The notes under the pieces are model-generated. The model was not told where the DNA came from. It saw only the letters and a program-made list of their open reading frames with translations, and ran no database searches. The translations under genes were made by a program, and so were the position numbers. This document shows, piece by piece, positions 48,592-56,430 of a DNA stretch of 64,000 nt; within the stretch, counting starts at the first letter, position 1; each line of letters opens with the position of its first letter. Source of the stretch: Aquimarina algiphila (GTDB lineage: Bacteria > Bacteroidota > Bacteroidia > Flavobacteriales > Flavobacteriaceae); the NCBI RefSeq assembly GCF_007489275.1, contig NZ_VLNR01000013.1, positions 1-64,000 of the forward strand, in the 5' to 3' direction.

Positions 48592-49464
48592 ATGAGTACT
48601 TTTCTTAGAGGGACAGGTGTAGCATTAGCTACTCCTTTTAATATAGATGGTTCAATAGATTATCAAGGAGTAACTTCTCTTGTTAATTTTTGTATAGAAG
48701 GTAAAGTAGAGTATTTAGTGGTTTTAGGAACTACTGCAGAATCGGTTACTTTAACCAAAGAAGAAAAGAAGAGTTTAATAACTCATATCATAGAAGTGAA
48801 TAATAAAAGACTTCCTCTGGTAATTGGTGTGGGAGGTAATAATACTTCAGCTATTCTTGATGAAATGAAAGAGGTTAATGTTTCAGAATTTGATGCGATT
48901 CTTTCTGTTGTTCCTATGTATAATCGACCAACTCAAGAAGGGATTTATCAACACTATAAGGCTATAAACGATGCGGCAAAATTACCAGTATTGCTGTATA
49001 ATGTGCCTTCTCGAACAGGAACAAATATGACAGCAGACACAACATTGCGTTTGGCTCAATTAGATAATATTATTGGTATTAAAGAGGCTGTTGGTGATTT
49101 TACACAGGTGTTGAAGATTATCAAAGATAAACCAAAAAACTTTCTTGTAATTTCTGGAGATGATGCTCTGGCTTTACCAGCTGTTGCTGCTGGAGGGGAT
49201 GGTGTTATTAGTGTAGTGGGACAGGGGTTTCCAGAATCTTTTTCAGAAATGATACGATTAGGGTTGTCTGGAGAAACAAAAAAAGCTTTTGATATTTTAT
49301 ATCAACTTTTACCGGTTCTGGATTATGCTTTTGAAGAAGGAAACCCTGCCGGAATAAAGCATGTTTTGAAGGTAAAAGGAGTATGCGATGATTATGTGCG
49401 TTTACCATTAGTAAAAGTATCACAAAGCTTATCTCATAAAATAAAAGAGTATATTGAAGATTAA
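48592..49464 (+). CDS. dapA: 4-hydroxy-tetrahydrodipicolinate synthase
   Basis: DapA condenses pyruvate with aspartate semialdehyde, the first committed step to diaminopimelate and lysine. The 290-residue TIM-barrel has the Schiff-base Lys164 in IGIKEAVGD, catalytic Tyr136 in LYNVPSRTGTN and the GTTAESVTL loop (46-54). It follows DUF6913 by one base and precedes a potassium channel gene by 14 bp. The partner dapF is at 29121 in another unit. Confidence 0.97.
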   Translation: MSTFLRGTGVALATPFNIDGSIDYQGVTSLVNFCIEGKVEYLVVLGTTAESVTLTKEEKKSLITHIIEVNNKRLPLVIGVGGNNTSAILDEMKEVNVSEFDAILSVVPMYNRPTQEGIYQHYKAINDAAKLPVLLYNVPSRTGTNMTADTTLRLAQLDNIIGIKEAVGDFTQVLKIIKDKPKNFLVISGDDALALPAVAAGGDGVISVVGQGFPESFSEMIRLGLSGETKKAFDILYQLLPVLDYAFEEGNPAGIKHVLKVKGVCDDYVRLPLVKVSQSLSHKIKEYIED

Positions 49465-49478
49465 TAGTTTTCATAGTA

Positions 49479-50408
49479 ATGGCTAAAAGAATAAAAGATC
49501 CGGGAATAGGTAAGTCCTCAAATAAACACGCCAAACGATTTATAAATCAAGATGGATCTTTTAATATAAAACATGTCAATAGACCTAGTTCTTTATCAGA
49601 GAGTTATAATTACTTAATTAGTATTAGTTGGACAAAATTCTTTCTTTGGGTAGTACTAGGGTATACTTTGATCAATTCTATATTTGCACTTATTTATACT
49701 CTATTTGGAATTTCTAATATTGCGGATCCGACAGGTAATTTTTTTAGAGATTTTTTAAAAGCATTCTTTTTTTCGGCACAAACAATTACTACTGTTGGTT
49801 ATGGAGCTATGGCTCCAAAAGGATTGCTTTTTGGAATTATATCTTCTTTTGAAGCGCTTATAGGATTACTGAGTTTTTCATTTATTACAGGATTGTTATA
49901 TGGTAGATTCTCTAAGCCTAGAGCCAATATTAGATTTAGTAACACTATAGTTCTTCGAGAACACAATGAAGTATATTCTATTATGTTTAGATTGATGAGT
50001 AGAAGTACTAATGTAATGATTCGGCCCAAAATAGAAGCAACGCTAGCTTTGTCTCAAGAAGATAAAGAAGGGGAGTATGTAAACAGTTTTTATAAATTAA
50101 AATTAGAACGAGATTCTATTACCTATTTACCTACAACTTGGACTATAGTTCATCCAATAGATAAGTTGAGTCCATTAGCAAAATTTGAAAGAAAACAACT
50201 GCCAGAATTAAACGGAGAAATTCTTATTCTTGTAAGTTATTATGATGAATCTTTTGCTCAAGAAGTGCATCAAGTGCATTCATACGAACTAAAAGATGTA
50301 ATACAGGGGCAAAATTTTGTTTCTGCATTCTATTATGATGATGAAGGGTATACTATTCTTGACCATAATAATCTTGATAAAACCATAAATAATACAGCAC
50401 ATAAATAG
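49479..50408 (+). CDS. Inward-rectifier-type potassium channel (KirBac-like)
   Basis: A 309-residue channel: cytosolic N-terminus with HVNRPSSLSESY, TM1 (about 51-75), the pore helix and selectivity filter TTVGYG (104-109), TM2 (about 113-137) and a ~170-residue C-terminal immunoglobulin-like cytoplasmic domain (ANIRFSNTIVLREHNEVYSIMFRLM) as in KirBac. It would form tetramers that conduct K+. It lies 14 bp after dapA; the link is probably only positional. Confidence 0.92.
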   Translation: MAKRIKDPGIGKSSNKHAKRFINQDGSFNIKHVNRPSSLSESYNYLISISWTKFFLWVVLGYTLINSIFALIYTLFGISNIADPTGNFFRDFLKAFFFSAQTITTVGYGAMAPKGLLFGIISSFEALIGLLSFSFITGLLYGRFSKPRANIRFSNTIVLREHNEVYSIMFRLMSRSTNVMIRPKIEATLALSQEDKEGEYVNSFYKLKLERDSITYLPTTWTIVHPIDKLSPLAKFERKQLPELNGEILILVSYYDESFAQEVHQVHSYELKDVIQGQNFVSAFYYDDEGYTILDHNNLDKTINNTAHK

Positions 50409-50524
50409 AAAATTGTCCTTCAAAAGGATATGGATGAATCTAAATGTTCTAAAATAGAGAGTGAATAAACTTAATTCTGCAACAAAGCTTTAATTATATA
50501 GTTATTGAAATAAGTCAAAATTGT

Positions 50525-50543
50525 TAAGTTTACAGTAAACTTA
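50525..50543. promoter_or_regulatory. Inverted repeat upstream of bamD
   Basis: TAAGTTTA-CAG-TAAACTTA is a perfect 8-bp inverted repeat with a 3-bp spacer, about 75 bp upstream of the bamD -33 box. A regulator site is plausible, but nothing identifies the protein; it may equally act as a small hairpin after the channel gene. Confidence 0.35.
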
Positions 50544-50616
50544 GATATATTTTGAGCAATTCTATCCAAAATTAAAGAACAATATATGAGGATAGATGAA
50601 TTGATGAATTAAAGTT

Positions 50617-50646
50617 TTTGTAATACGGCAGAAATATATACTTTTG
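50617..50646 (+). promoter_or_regulatory. bamD promoter
   Basis: TTTG (50617-50620), an 18-bp spacer and TACTTTTG (50639-50646) fit the Bacteroidota consensus fully. The -7 box overlaps a TTG (50644) that would be the first codon of a longer bamD frame, which confirms the ATG at 50665 as start. Confidence 0.78.
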
Positions 50647-50664
50647 CCAGATGTTTTTTTAGCT

Positions 50665-51459
50665 ATGATGAGATTATTGTATTTATTTGTTTTTGTATTA
50701 TTTTTAGGGTCTTGTAGTGAGTATCAAAAGGTGCTTAGAGGTGAAGATTTAGCTGCAAAATATAAAACTGCCGAAGAATTGTACAAAAAAGAGAAGTACA
50801 AGAAAGCTTTGCGTTTATTCGAACAGATTGTACCTCAATATCGAGGCAAGCCACAAGCAGAAAGAATAATGTACTATTATGCTGATACATACTATCAGTT
50901 AGAAGATTTTTATCTTGCGGGATATCAATTTGAGAGATTTGCAAAGTCTTATCCTAAAAGTCAAAAAAGGGAAGATGCATCATATAAAGGAGCAAAAAGT
51001 TATTATGAATTATCTCCCAGATATAGTTTGGATCAAGAAGATACTGATAAGGCACTCGAAAAACTTCAGGCATATATAAATACGTATCCTGATAGTGAAA
51101 GATTAAAAGAGGCTAATGCTTTAGTGGCTGAGCTTAGAACTAAGAAGGAGAAAAAAGCATATGAAATAGCAAAACAAAATCATCATCGCGAAGATTATAA
51201 AGTTGCTATTGCAGCATTTGATAATTATTTGGTTGATTATCCAGGTTCTTCTTTTAGAGAAAAAGTATTATATTACAAGTTAGAATCTGAATACCTTCTT
51301 GCTATAGGAAGTTATCAAAGCTTAGTAAAAGAGAGACTTACAGTAGCTCAAGGGTATTATAATAACTATAAGAAGTATTATAAAACTGAAGGTGAATATA
51401 TTGAAAAGGCAGATGAGATAGGAGAAGATATAAAATCAAGATTAGAACAATTCAAATAG
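50665..51459 (+). CDS. bamD: Outer membrane protein assembly factor BamD
   Basis: BamD is the essential TPR lipoprotein of the BAM complex that folds outer-membrane barrels. From the ATG at 50665 (or 50668) the protein has a signal with lipobox FLGSCSEYQK, then five TPR-like helical pairs (AEELYKKEKYKKALRLFEQIVPQY, ADTYYQLEDFYLAGYQFERFAKSYP and repeats to the C-terminus). A TTG at 50644 is rejected because it lies in the promoter. It leads the conserved bamD-rpoZ-coaBC-DUF4835-recN run. Confidence 0.93.
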   Translation: MMRLLYLFVFVLFLGSCSEYQKVLRGEDLAAKYKTAEELYKKEKYKKALRLFEQIVPQYRGKPQAERIMYYYADTYYQLEDFYLAGYQFERFAKSYPKSQKREDASYKGAKSYYELSPRYSLDQEDTDKALEKLQAYINTYPDSERLKEANALVAELRTKKEKKAYEIAKQNHHREDYKVAIAAFDNYLVDYPGSSFREKVLYYKLESEYLLAIGSYQSLVKERLTVAQGYYNNYKKYYKTEGEYIEKADEIGEDIKSRLEQFK

Positions 51460-51474
51460 AAAATAAAGTAGAAG

Positions 51475-51807
51475 ATGGATTTGAAAAAAAGTAATGCGCC
51501 GGTAAACACAACTACTATCGATAAAAACCGTATAGATCAACCAACAGATAATATCTATGAAGCGATTTCGGTTATATCAAAAAGAGCAACACAAATCAAT
51601 ACAGATATCAAGAAAGAACTTCTTGAGAAATTGGATGAATTTGCTACTTATAATGATAGCTTAGAAGAAATCTTTGAGAATAAAGAACAAATAGAAGTTT
51701 CTAAGTTTTATGAAAGATTACCAAAGCCACATGCATTAGCTGTACAAGAATGGTTAGAAGGTAAGATTTATCATAGAAATACAAAGGCAGACACAGAATC
51801 TTTATAA
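51475..51807 (+). CDS. rpoZ: RNA polymerase omega subunit family protein
   Basis: A 110-residue protein with an omega-like core, NIYEAISVISKRATQINTDIKKELLEKLDEF, which corresponds to the helices that hold beta-prime together, followed by a Bacteroidota-specific C-terminal extension (FYERLPKPHALAVQEWLEGKIYHR). Identification rests on the core motif and position between bamD and coaBC, which is constant in Flavobacteriaceae as far as I recall. Confidence 0.88.
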   Translation: MDLKKSNAPVNTTTIDKNRIDQPTDNIYEAISVISKRATQINTDIKKELLEKLDEFATYNDSLEEIFENKEQIEVSKFYERLPKPHALAVQEWLEGKIYHRNTKADTESL

Positions 51808-51811
51808 ATCT

Positions 51812-53023
51812 ATGTCAATTTTAAGCGGTAAAAAGATTTTAATTGGTGTAACCGCTGGTATTGCAGCCTATAAAACAGCTAGCTTAGTTCGTTTGTTTAT
51901 TAAAGCCGGAGCAGAGGTAAAGGTTATTATGACCCCTGCATCTAAGGACTTTGTGACTCCGCTAACCTTATCTACATTATCCAAAAACCCTGTGTATTCA
52001 TCTTTCTTTAATGAAGAAGATGAAAATGCAGAATGGAATAATCATGTCGATTTTGGTTTATGGGCTGATTTGATGTTGGTAGCTCCAGCTACAGCTAATA
52101 CGATGTCTAAAATGGCAACAGGAAATAGTGATAATTTATTACTAGCTACTTACTTATCTGCAAAGTGTCCTGTGTATTTTGCGCCAGCGATGGATTTAGA
52201 TATGTATAATCATCCATCTACACATCAAACTTTCAAAAAATTACAAGAATTTGGTAATATTATGATTCCTGCAGAGTCGGGAGAATTAGCTAGTGGGTTA
52301 GTTGGACAAGGACGTATGGCAGAACCAGATACTATCGTTAAATTTATAGAAAAAGATATTTTAGGAAAGCTTCCGTTAGAAGGAAAAAAAGTTCTTATTA
52401 CTGCTGGGCCAACCTATGAAGCAATTGATCCGGTTCGATTCATTGGAAATCATTCCAGTGGCAGAATGGGAATCGAATTGGCTAATGTAGCTGCTAATCT
52501 TGGGGCTCAGGTGTGTTTGGTTTTAGGACCATCCTCACTTTCTGTTAATCATAGCTTAATCAGAGTGATTAATGTAATCAGCGCAAAAGATATGTATGAA
52601 GCGGTGATGTTAGAATATGAGACTTCAGATATAGCTATTGCGTCGGCTGCTGTTGCAGATTATAGACCTAAAAATATATCAAATCAAAAAATTAAAAAGA
52701 AAGATACTGCATTTTCTATTGAATTAGAGAGAACAAATGATATCCTTAAATGGATGGGAACAGAAAAGAAACACCAGTTTTTGGTAGGTTTTGCGTTAGA
52801 GACTGAAAATGAAGAAGAGAATGCAAAAAGTAAATTAAAAAATAAAAACTTAGATTTGATTGTTCTTAATTCTCTTAATGATAAAGGGGCTGGTTTTAAA
52901 GGGCAAACAAATAAAGTGACTCTGATTAATCATAAATTAGGGATTAAAGCGTTTGATCTAAAAACAAAGTCAGAGGTTGCTCAAGATATATTCAATGAAA
53001 TTAATACGCTAAAAAATGAATAG
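51812..53023 (+). CDS. coaBC: Bifunctional phosphopantothenoylcysteine decarboxylase/synthetase
   Basis: CoaBC joins cysteine to 4'-phosphopantothenate and decarboxylates the product in coenzyme A synthesis. The 403-residue fusion has the flavoprotein CoaC domain (1-185; NNHVDFGLWADLMLVAPATANTMSKMATG, PAMDLDMYNHPST) and the CoaB domain (190-403; TAGPTYEAIDPVRFIGNHSSGRMG, SAAVADYRP). It follows rpoZ by 4 bp and overlaps the DUF4835 gene by 8 bp. Confidence 0.97.
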   Translation: MSILSGKKILIGVTAGIAAYKTASLVRLFIKAGAEVKVIMTPASKDFVTPLTLSTLSKNPVYSSFFNEEDENAEWNNHVDFGLWADLMLVAPATANTMSKMATGNSDNLLLATYLSAKCPVYFAPAMDLDMYNHPSTHQTFKKLQEFGNIMIPAESGELASGLVGQGRMAEPDTIVKFIEKDILGKLPLEGKKVLITAGPTYEAIDPVRFIGNHSSGRMGIELANVAANLGAQVCLVLGPSSLSVNHSLIRVINVISAKDMYEAVMLEYETSDIAIASAAVADYRPKNISNQKIKKKDTAFSIELERTNDILKWMGTEKKHQFLVGFALETENEEENAKSKLKNKNLDLIVLNSLNDKGAGFKGQTNKVTLINHKLGIKAFDLKTKSEVAQDIFNEINTLKNE

Positions 53024-53900
53024 ACTGTTCCTTGTTATCGCGCTTATAGTAAGTTTTGGAGCTAATGCCCAGGAATTTAATGCTACAGTAGTAGTTAATG
53101 CCGAGCAAACGGGGAATCCAAATTTACAAGTGTTTAAAACTTTGGAGCGTTCACTAACAGAATTTATTAACAATACAAAATGGACAGATGTAGATTATCG
53201 TACAGAAGAACGCATTAATTGTAGCTTTTTTGTCACAATAGTAGGATATGATAATGATGCTTTTACAGCAACTGTTCAGGTGCAAGCTTCACGCCCTGTA
53301 TTTGGATCCAATTATTCAACTACTATTTTTAATGTTAATGATAAGCAGTTTAGTTTTAATTATCTAGAATTTCAGCCACTAAACTATAATCCAAATAATT
53401 TTGAATCTAATCTGATTTCTGTTGTTGCATTTTATTTATATACTATTTTGGGGGTGGATGCAGATACTTTTGAAATGAATAGTGGTACATCGTATTACGA
53501 AGAAGCAAAAAATATCGTAGGAAATGCGCAAAGTAGTAATACGTTGGGGTGGCAACGAGAACAAAACCCTAATAGATTTAGGCTTAACGATGATCTTCTG
53601 TCTAATACGTATGAAGGGTATAGGAAAGCGATGTATACTTATCATAGAGAAGGGCTGGATGTAATGCATAATAATTTAAAAGAAGGTAAAAAAACAATTA
53701 CTGAAGCAATGAAGTCGTTGGAAGATGTTCATAATACCAGGCCAAATTCATATATAATGCGAGTGTTTTTTGATGCCAAAGCAGATGAAATAGCAAGCGT
53801 TCTTTCCGGTGGGCCTTCTGTAAATATTGCCGAAACAATTCAGATACTCAATAAAATTGCTCCTACTTATGGAGATAATTGGAAAGAAATTAAATTCTAA
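53016..53900 (+). CDS. DUF4835-family secreted protein
   Basis: A 294-residue protein with a signal peptide (1-18, ending GANAQ) and the DUF4835 body: FNATVVVNAEQTGNPNLQVFKTLERSLTEFINNTKWT and NYLEFQPLNYNPNNFESNLISVVAFYLYTILGVDADTF. It is widespread in Bacteroidota between coaBC and recN; no function is known. The Sec signal places it in the periplasm. Its start overlaps the coaBC end (8 bp). Confidence 0.9.
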   Translation: MNRLFLVIALIVSFGANAQEFNATVVVNAEQTGNPNLQVFKTLERSLTEFINNTKWTDVDYRTEERINCSFFVTIVGYDNDAFTATVQVQASRPVFGSNYSTTIFNVNDKQFSFNYLEFQPLNYNPNNFESNLISVVAFYLYTILGVDADTFEMNSGTSYYEEAKNIVGNAQSSNTLGWQREQNPNRFRLNDDLLSNTYEGYRKAMYTYHREGLDVMHNNLKEGKKTITEAMKSLEDVHNTRPNSYIMRVFFDAKADEIASVLSGGPSVNIAETIQILNKIAPTYGDNWKEIKF

Positions 53901-54010
53901 GAATACTTTTATTTTTGTTGGGTTTACTTCAGGTGTTTTTGATAATTATGTTACAAATTTTGTCCGTTTAAAAAAATAAAAGCAACAGATGTTTTTTTTA
54001 AAAACTATAG

Positions 54011-54018
54011 TATCTTTA
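54011..54018 (+). promoter_or_regulatory. Possible -7 box upstream of recN
   Basis: TATCTTTA is one mismatch from TAnnTTTG, 30 bp before the TTG start of recN in a 148-bp gap after DUF4835. No -33 box is clear. Confidence 0.3.
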
Positions 54019-54048
54019 CTTTTTTAAAACAATAAATATTTCTATCCC

Positions 54049-55701
54049 TTGCTTAAAGGTCTTTCGATAAAAAACTTTGCGTTAATAGAACAACTACAGG
54101 TATCTTTTGATTCTGGTTTGATAACTATTACTGGAGAAACTGGAGCCGGTAAATCTTTATTACTTGGTGCTTTAGGATTACTTCTTGGTAAAAGAGCAGA
54201 TTTAAATAGTGTTAAAGATAGTTCTCAAAAATGTGTAATAGAAGGCGTGTTTTCTGTAGCAAAGTATAATCTAAAATCTTTTTTTGAAAAAGAAGAACTT
54301 GATTATGAAGATGAGACTATAATAAGACGAGAAATATTACCTTCAGGTAAATCAAGAGCTTTTATAAATGATACACCTGTTACTCTGCAATCCCTTGCTT
54401 CACTAGGAGTAAGATTGATAGATATACATAGTCAACATCAAACTTTAGAGGTCACTACAAACGATTTTCAATTTGAAGTTTTGGATGCCTTGTCAGGAGC
54501 AGATCGAGAAATAGAATCATACAAAAGAGGACTTAAGCTATTAAAAGAAAAAGAAAAAGAGGTACATACGCTTATTGCTAGTCAAGAAGAATTTACCAAA
54601 GAGTATGAATATAATGCTTTTTTACTCAAAGAATTGAAAGAAGCAAAATTAAAACCTGATGAGTTAGAAGAGCTAGAAACGCAATATGAACGGCTAAACA
54701 ATATAGAAGAAATTCAAGAACGATTATCCGGTTCGATTGCTATAGTTTCTTCAGAAGAGGTTGGGGTATCTGATCAATTAAATACGATTAAGGCTAATCT
54801 ATCAAAAATAGAATCATATTCTGGTTCTTTAAAAGAGCTATCAGGACGAATCGATAGTGTATATATAGAATTGGAAGATATATATGCTTCGTTGCGAGAT
54901 GAATTTGATAAGCTTGAAGCAGATCCTCAACAATTGCAAGCAGCAAGTGAACGATTACAGTTGTTGCATAATTTACAGATAAAACATAATGCCTCTGGTA
55001 TCAATGAATTAATTAGTTTGACAGAGGTGTTGCAGGAAAAAGTAGCTAAAACAGAATCACTTACTGAAGATATAGAAAAAATTAAAGAAGAGATACTAGT
55101 TGTTCAAGCTCAGCTGGATAAAGTAGCAGAGAAGATTCATGAGAAACGAAATAAAGCACTTCCTAAGCTGATAAAAGAATTAGAGGATATTCTTAAAGCC
55201 TTAGGGATGTCTAATGCTACTTTTCAAGCTTCTCTAGAATTACAGGATAAATATTTAACTAATGGAAAAGAACTCTTAACATTTCTATTTTCTGCTAATA
55301 AAGGAGGGGCGTTTGGAGAACTTAAAAAAGTGGCTTCAGGCGGGGAGTTATCAAGAATAATGATTGCAATTAAGTCAATTCTTTCTAGATACGCTCAATT
55401 GCCTACTATTATTTTTGATGAGATAGATACAGGAGTTTCTGGTGAAATAGCGCATAAAATGGCAGATTTGATGATGAATATGAGTAAAAATCTTCAGGTT
55501 TTTAGTATTACTCATTTACCTCAGATCGCAGCCAAAGGACAAAGTCACTACAAAGTTTACAAAGAAGACCTTAATAATTCTACAATTACACAGCTTAAAT
55601 TATTAAGCAAGGAGGAGCGAATAAGAGAAATTGCCGAAATGATAGGAGGAAAAGATATTTCTGATTCGGCATTGACTCATGCAAAAGCGTTGATACAGTA
55701 A
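54049..55701 (+). CDS. recN: DNA repair protein RecN
   Basis: An SMC-like ATPase of double-strand-break repair. The 550-residue protein has Walker A GETGAGKS (29-36), a long central coiled coil (about 150-380), the ABC signature VASGGELSRIMIAIK, and Walker B TIIFDEIDTGVSG; the C-terminus is ISDSALTHAKALIQ. The start is TTG (54049-54051); the next Met is far inside the ATPase head. It ends the bamD-coaBC run. Confidence 0.96.
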   Translation: MLKGLSIKNFALIEQLQVSFDSGLITITGETGAGKSLLLGALGLLLGKRADLNSVKDSSQKCVIEGVFSVAKYNLKSFFEKEELDYEDETIIRREILPSGKSRAFINDTPVTLQSLASLGVRLIDIHSQHQTLEVTTNDFQFEVLDALSGADREIESYKRGLKLLKEKEKEVHTLIASQEEFTKEYEYNAFLLKELKEAKLKPDELEELETQYERLNNIEEIQERLSGSIAIVSSEEVGVSDQLNTIKANLSKIESYSGSLKELSGRIDSVYIELEDIYASLRDEFDKLEADPQQLQAASERLQLLHNLQIKHNASGINELISLTEVLQEKVAKTESLTEDIEKIKEEILVVQAQLDKVAEKIHEKRNKALPKLIKELEDILKALGMSNATFQASLELQDKYLTNGKELLTFLFSANKGGAFGELKKVASGGELSRIMIAIKSILSRYAQLPTIIFDEIDTGVSGEIAHKMADLMMNMSKNLQVFSITHLPQIAAKGQSHYKVYKEDLNNSTITQLKLLSKEERIREIAEMIGGKDISDSALTHAKALIQ

Positions 55702-55728
55702 AGTTAATAGTATTAGATTAAGCTGAAT

Positions 55729-55824
55729 ATGAAAAAACATGTTCTTAATTGGTTAAAAAACAGGTTTTTAAAACTTTGGCTCGTGTATTTCATCGATTAT
55801 TTGCAGAATAAACCGATGAAATGA
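55729..55824 (+). CDS. Possible 31-residue cationic peptide downstream of recN
   Basis: An ATG-started frame encodes MKKHVLNWLKNRFLKLWLVY followed by FIDYLQNKPMK. It is strongly amphipathic and basic, with three Trp/aromatic clusters. Its 3' end overlaps the recN terminator-like hairpin, so it may be a chance frame. No homologue is recognised. Confidence 0.22.
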   Translation: MKKHVLNWLKNRFLKLWLVYFIDYLQNKPMK

Positions 55825-55833
55825 TTGTTTTTT
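55787..55833 (+). terminator. Probable terminator of recN
   Basis: ATTTCATCG (55787-55795) pairs with CGATGAAAT (55814-55822), with a second inner pairing TTATT / AATAA. A GTTTTTT run follows after 4 bases. Confidence 0.55.
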
Positions 55834-55919
55834 ATCGATTTTAACAGTATGCCCACTATTTGTCTCTATTTATTTTGTAGTTTGCAAGCGTAGTTCCCAA
55901 ATCTACAAACCCCCAAATT

Positions 55920-56414
55920 ATGAAATCACCTATTAGAGTAATCTACATTGCTTGCATGGTAATGTTATTTTTTTCGTGTTCCTCAGAAAATGTTGATGAT
56001 GATTTAAATTCTCCTATCAAAGAGTTTACTGTTCCAGAAGTAAAATCCATTGAGGTTGAAATTTTAGAGCGTATAAATAATTACAGAGCATCTATTGGAT
56101 TATCTGTTCTGGAGACCTTGGATATTGTGAAATCACAAGCATATAGTCATACTGAGTATATGATTAAAGAAAATCAAATTTCTCATGATTACTTTCATGC
56201 TCGTAAATCATATCTCCTTACAAATGCAGGAGCAAATTCTGTTGCCGAGAATGTTGGTTATGGATATTCTTCAGCAGAATCTGTAGTCAATGCATGGATA
56301 AAAAGCGATAGCCATAGAGAAACAATAGAAGGTGATTTTACGAATTTTGACATTTCAGCAGAGCAAAATGAGGATGGGGTTATGTATTTTACAAATATTT
56401 TTATTAAAAAATAA
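55920..56414 (+). CDS. CAP-domain (SCP/PR1-like) lipoprotein
   Basis: A 164-residue lipoprotein: signal with lipobox FFSCSS (Cys20), a short acidic linker, and a single CAP domain (about 45-163). The four CAP cavity residues are present: His in YSHTEYM, Glu in VAENVGYGYSS, His in DSHRETI, and a second His in ISHDYFH. Bacterial CAP proteins are secreted; proposed roles include lipid binding or peptidase activity, none proven here. A C5 tract lies 5 bp before the ATG instead of a Shine-Dalgarno site. It ends 17 bp from the end of the convergent OmpA-type gene. Confidence 0.9.
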   Translation: MKSPIRVIYIACMVMLFFSCSSENVDDDLNSPIKEFTVPEVKSIEVEILERINNYRASIGLSVLETLDIVKSQAYSHTEYMIKENQISHDYFHARKSYLLTNAGANSVAENVGYGYSSAESVVNAWIKSDSHRETIEGDFTNFDISAEQNEDGVMYFTNIFIKK

Positions 56415-56430
56415 AAAAATACTATCTAGA

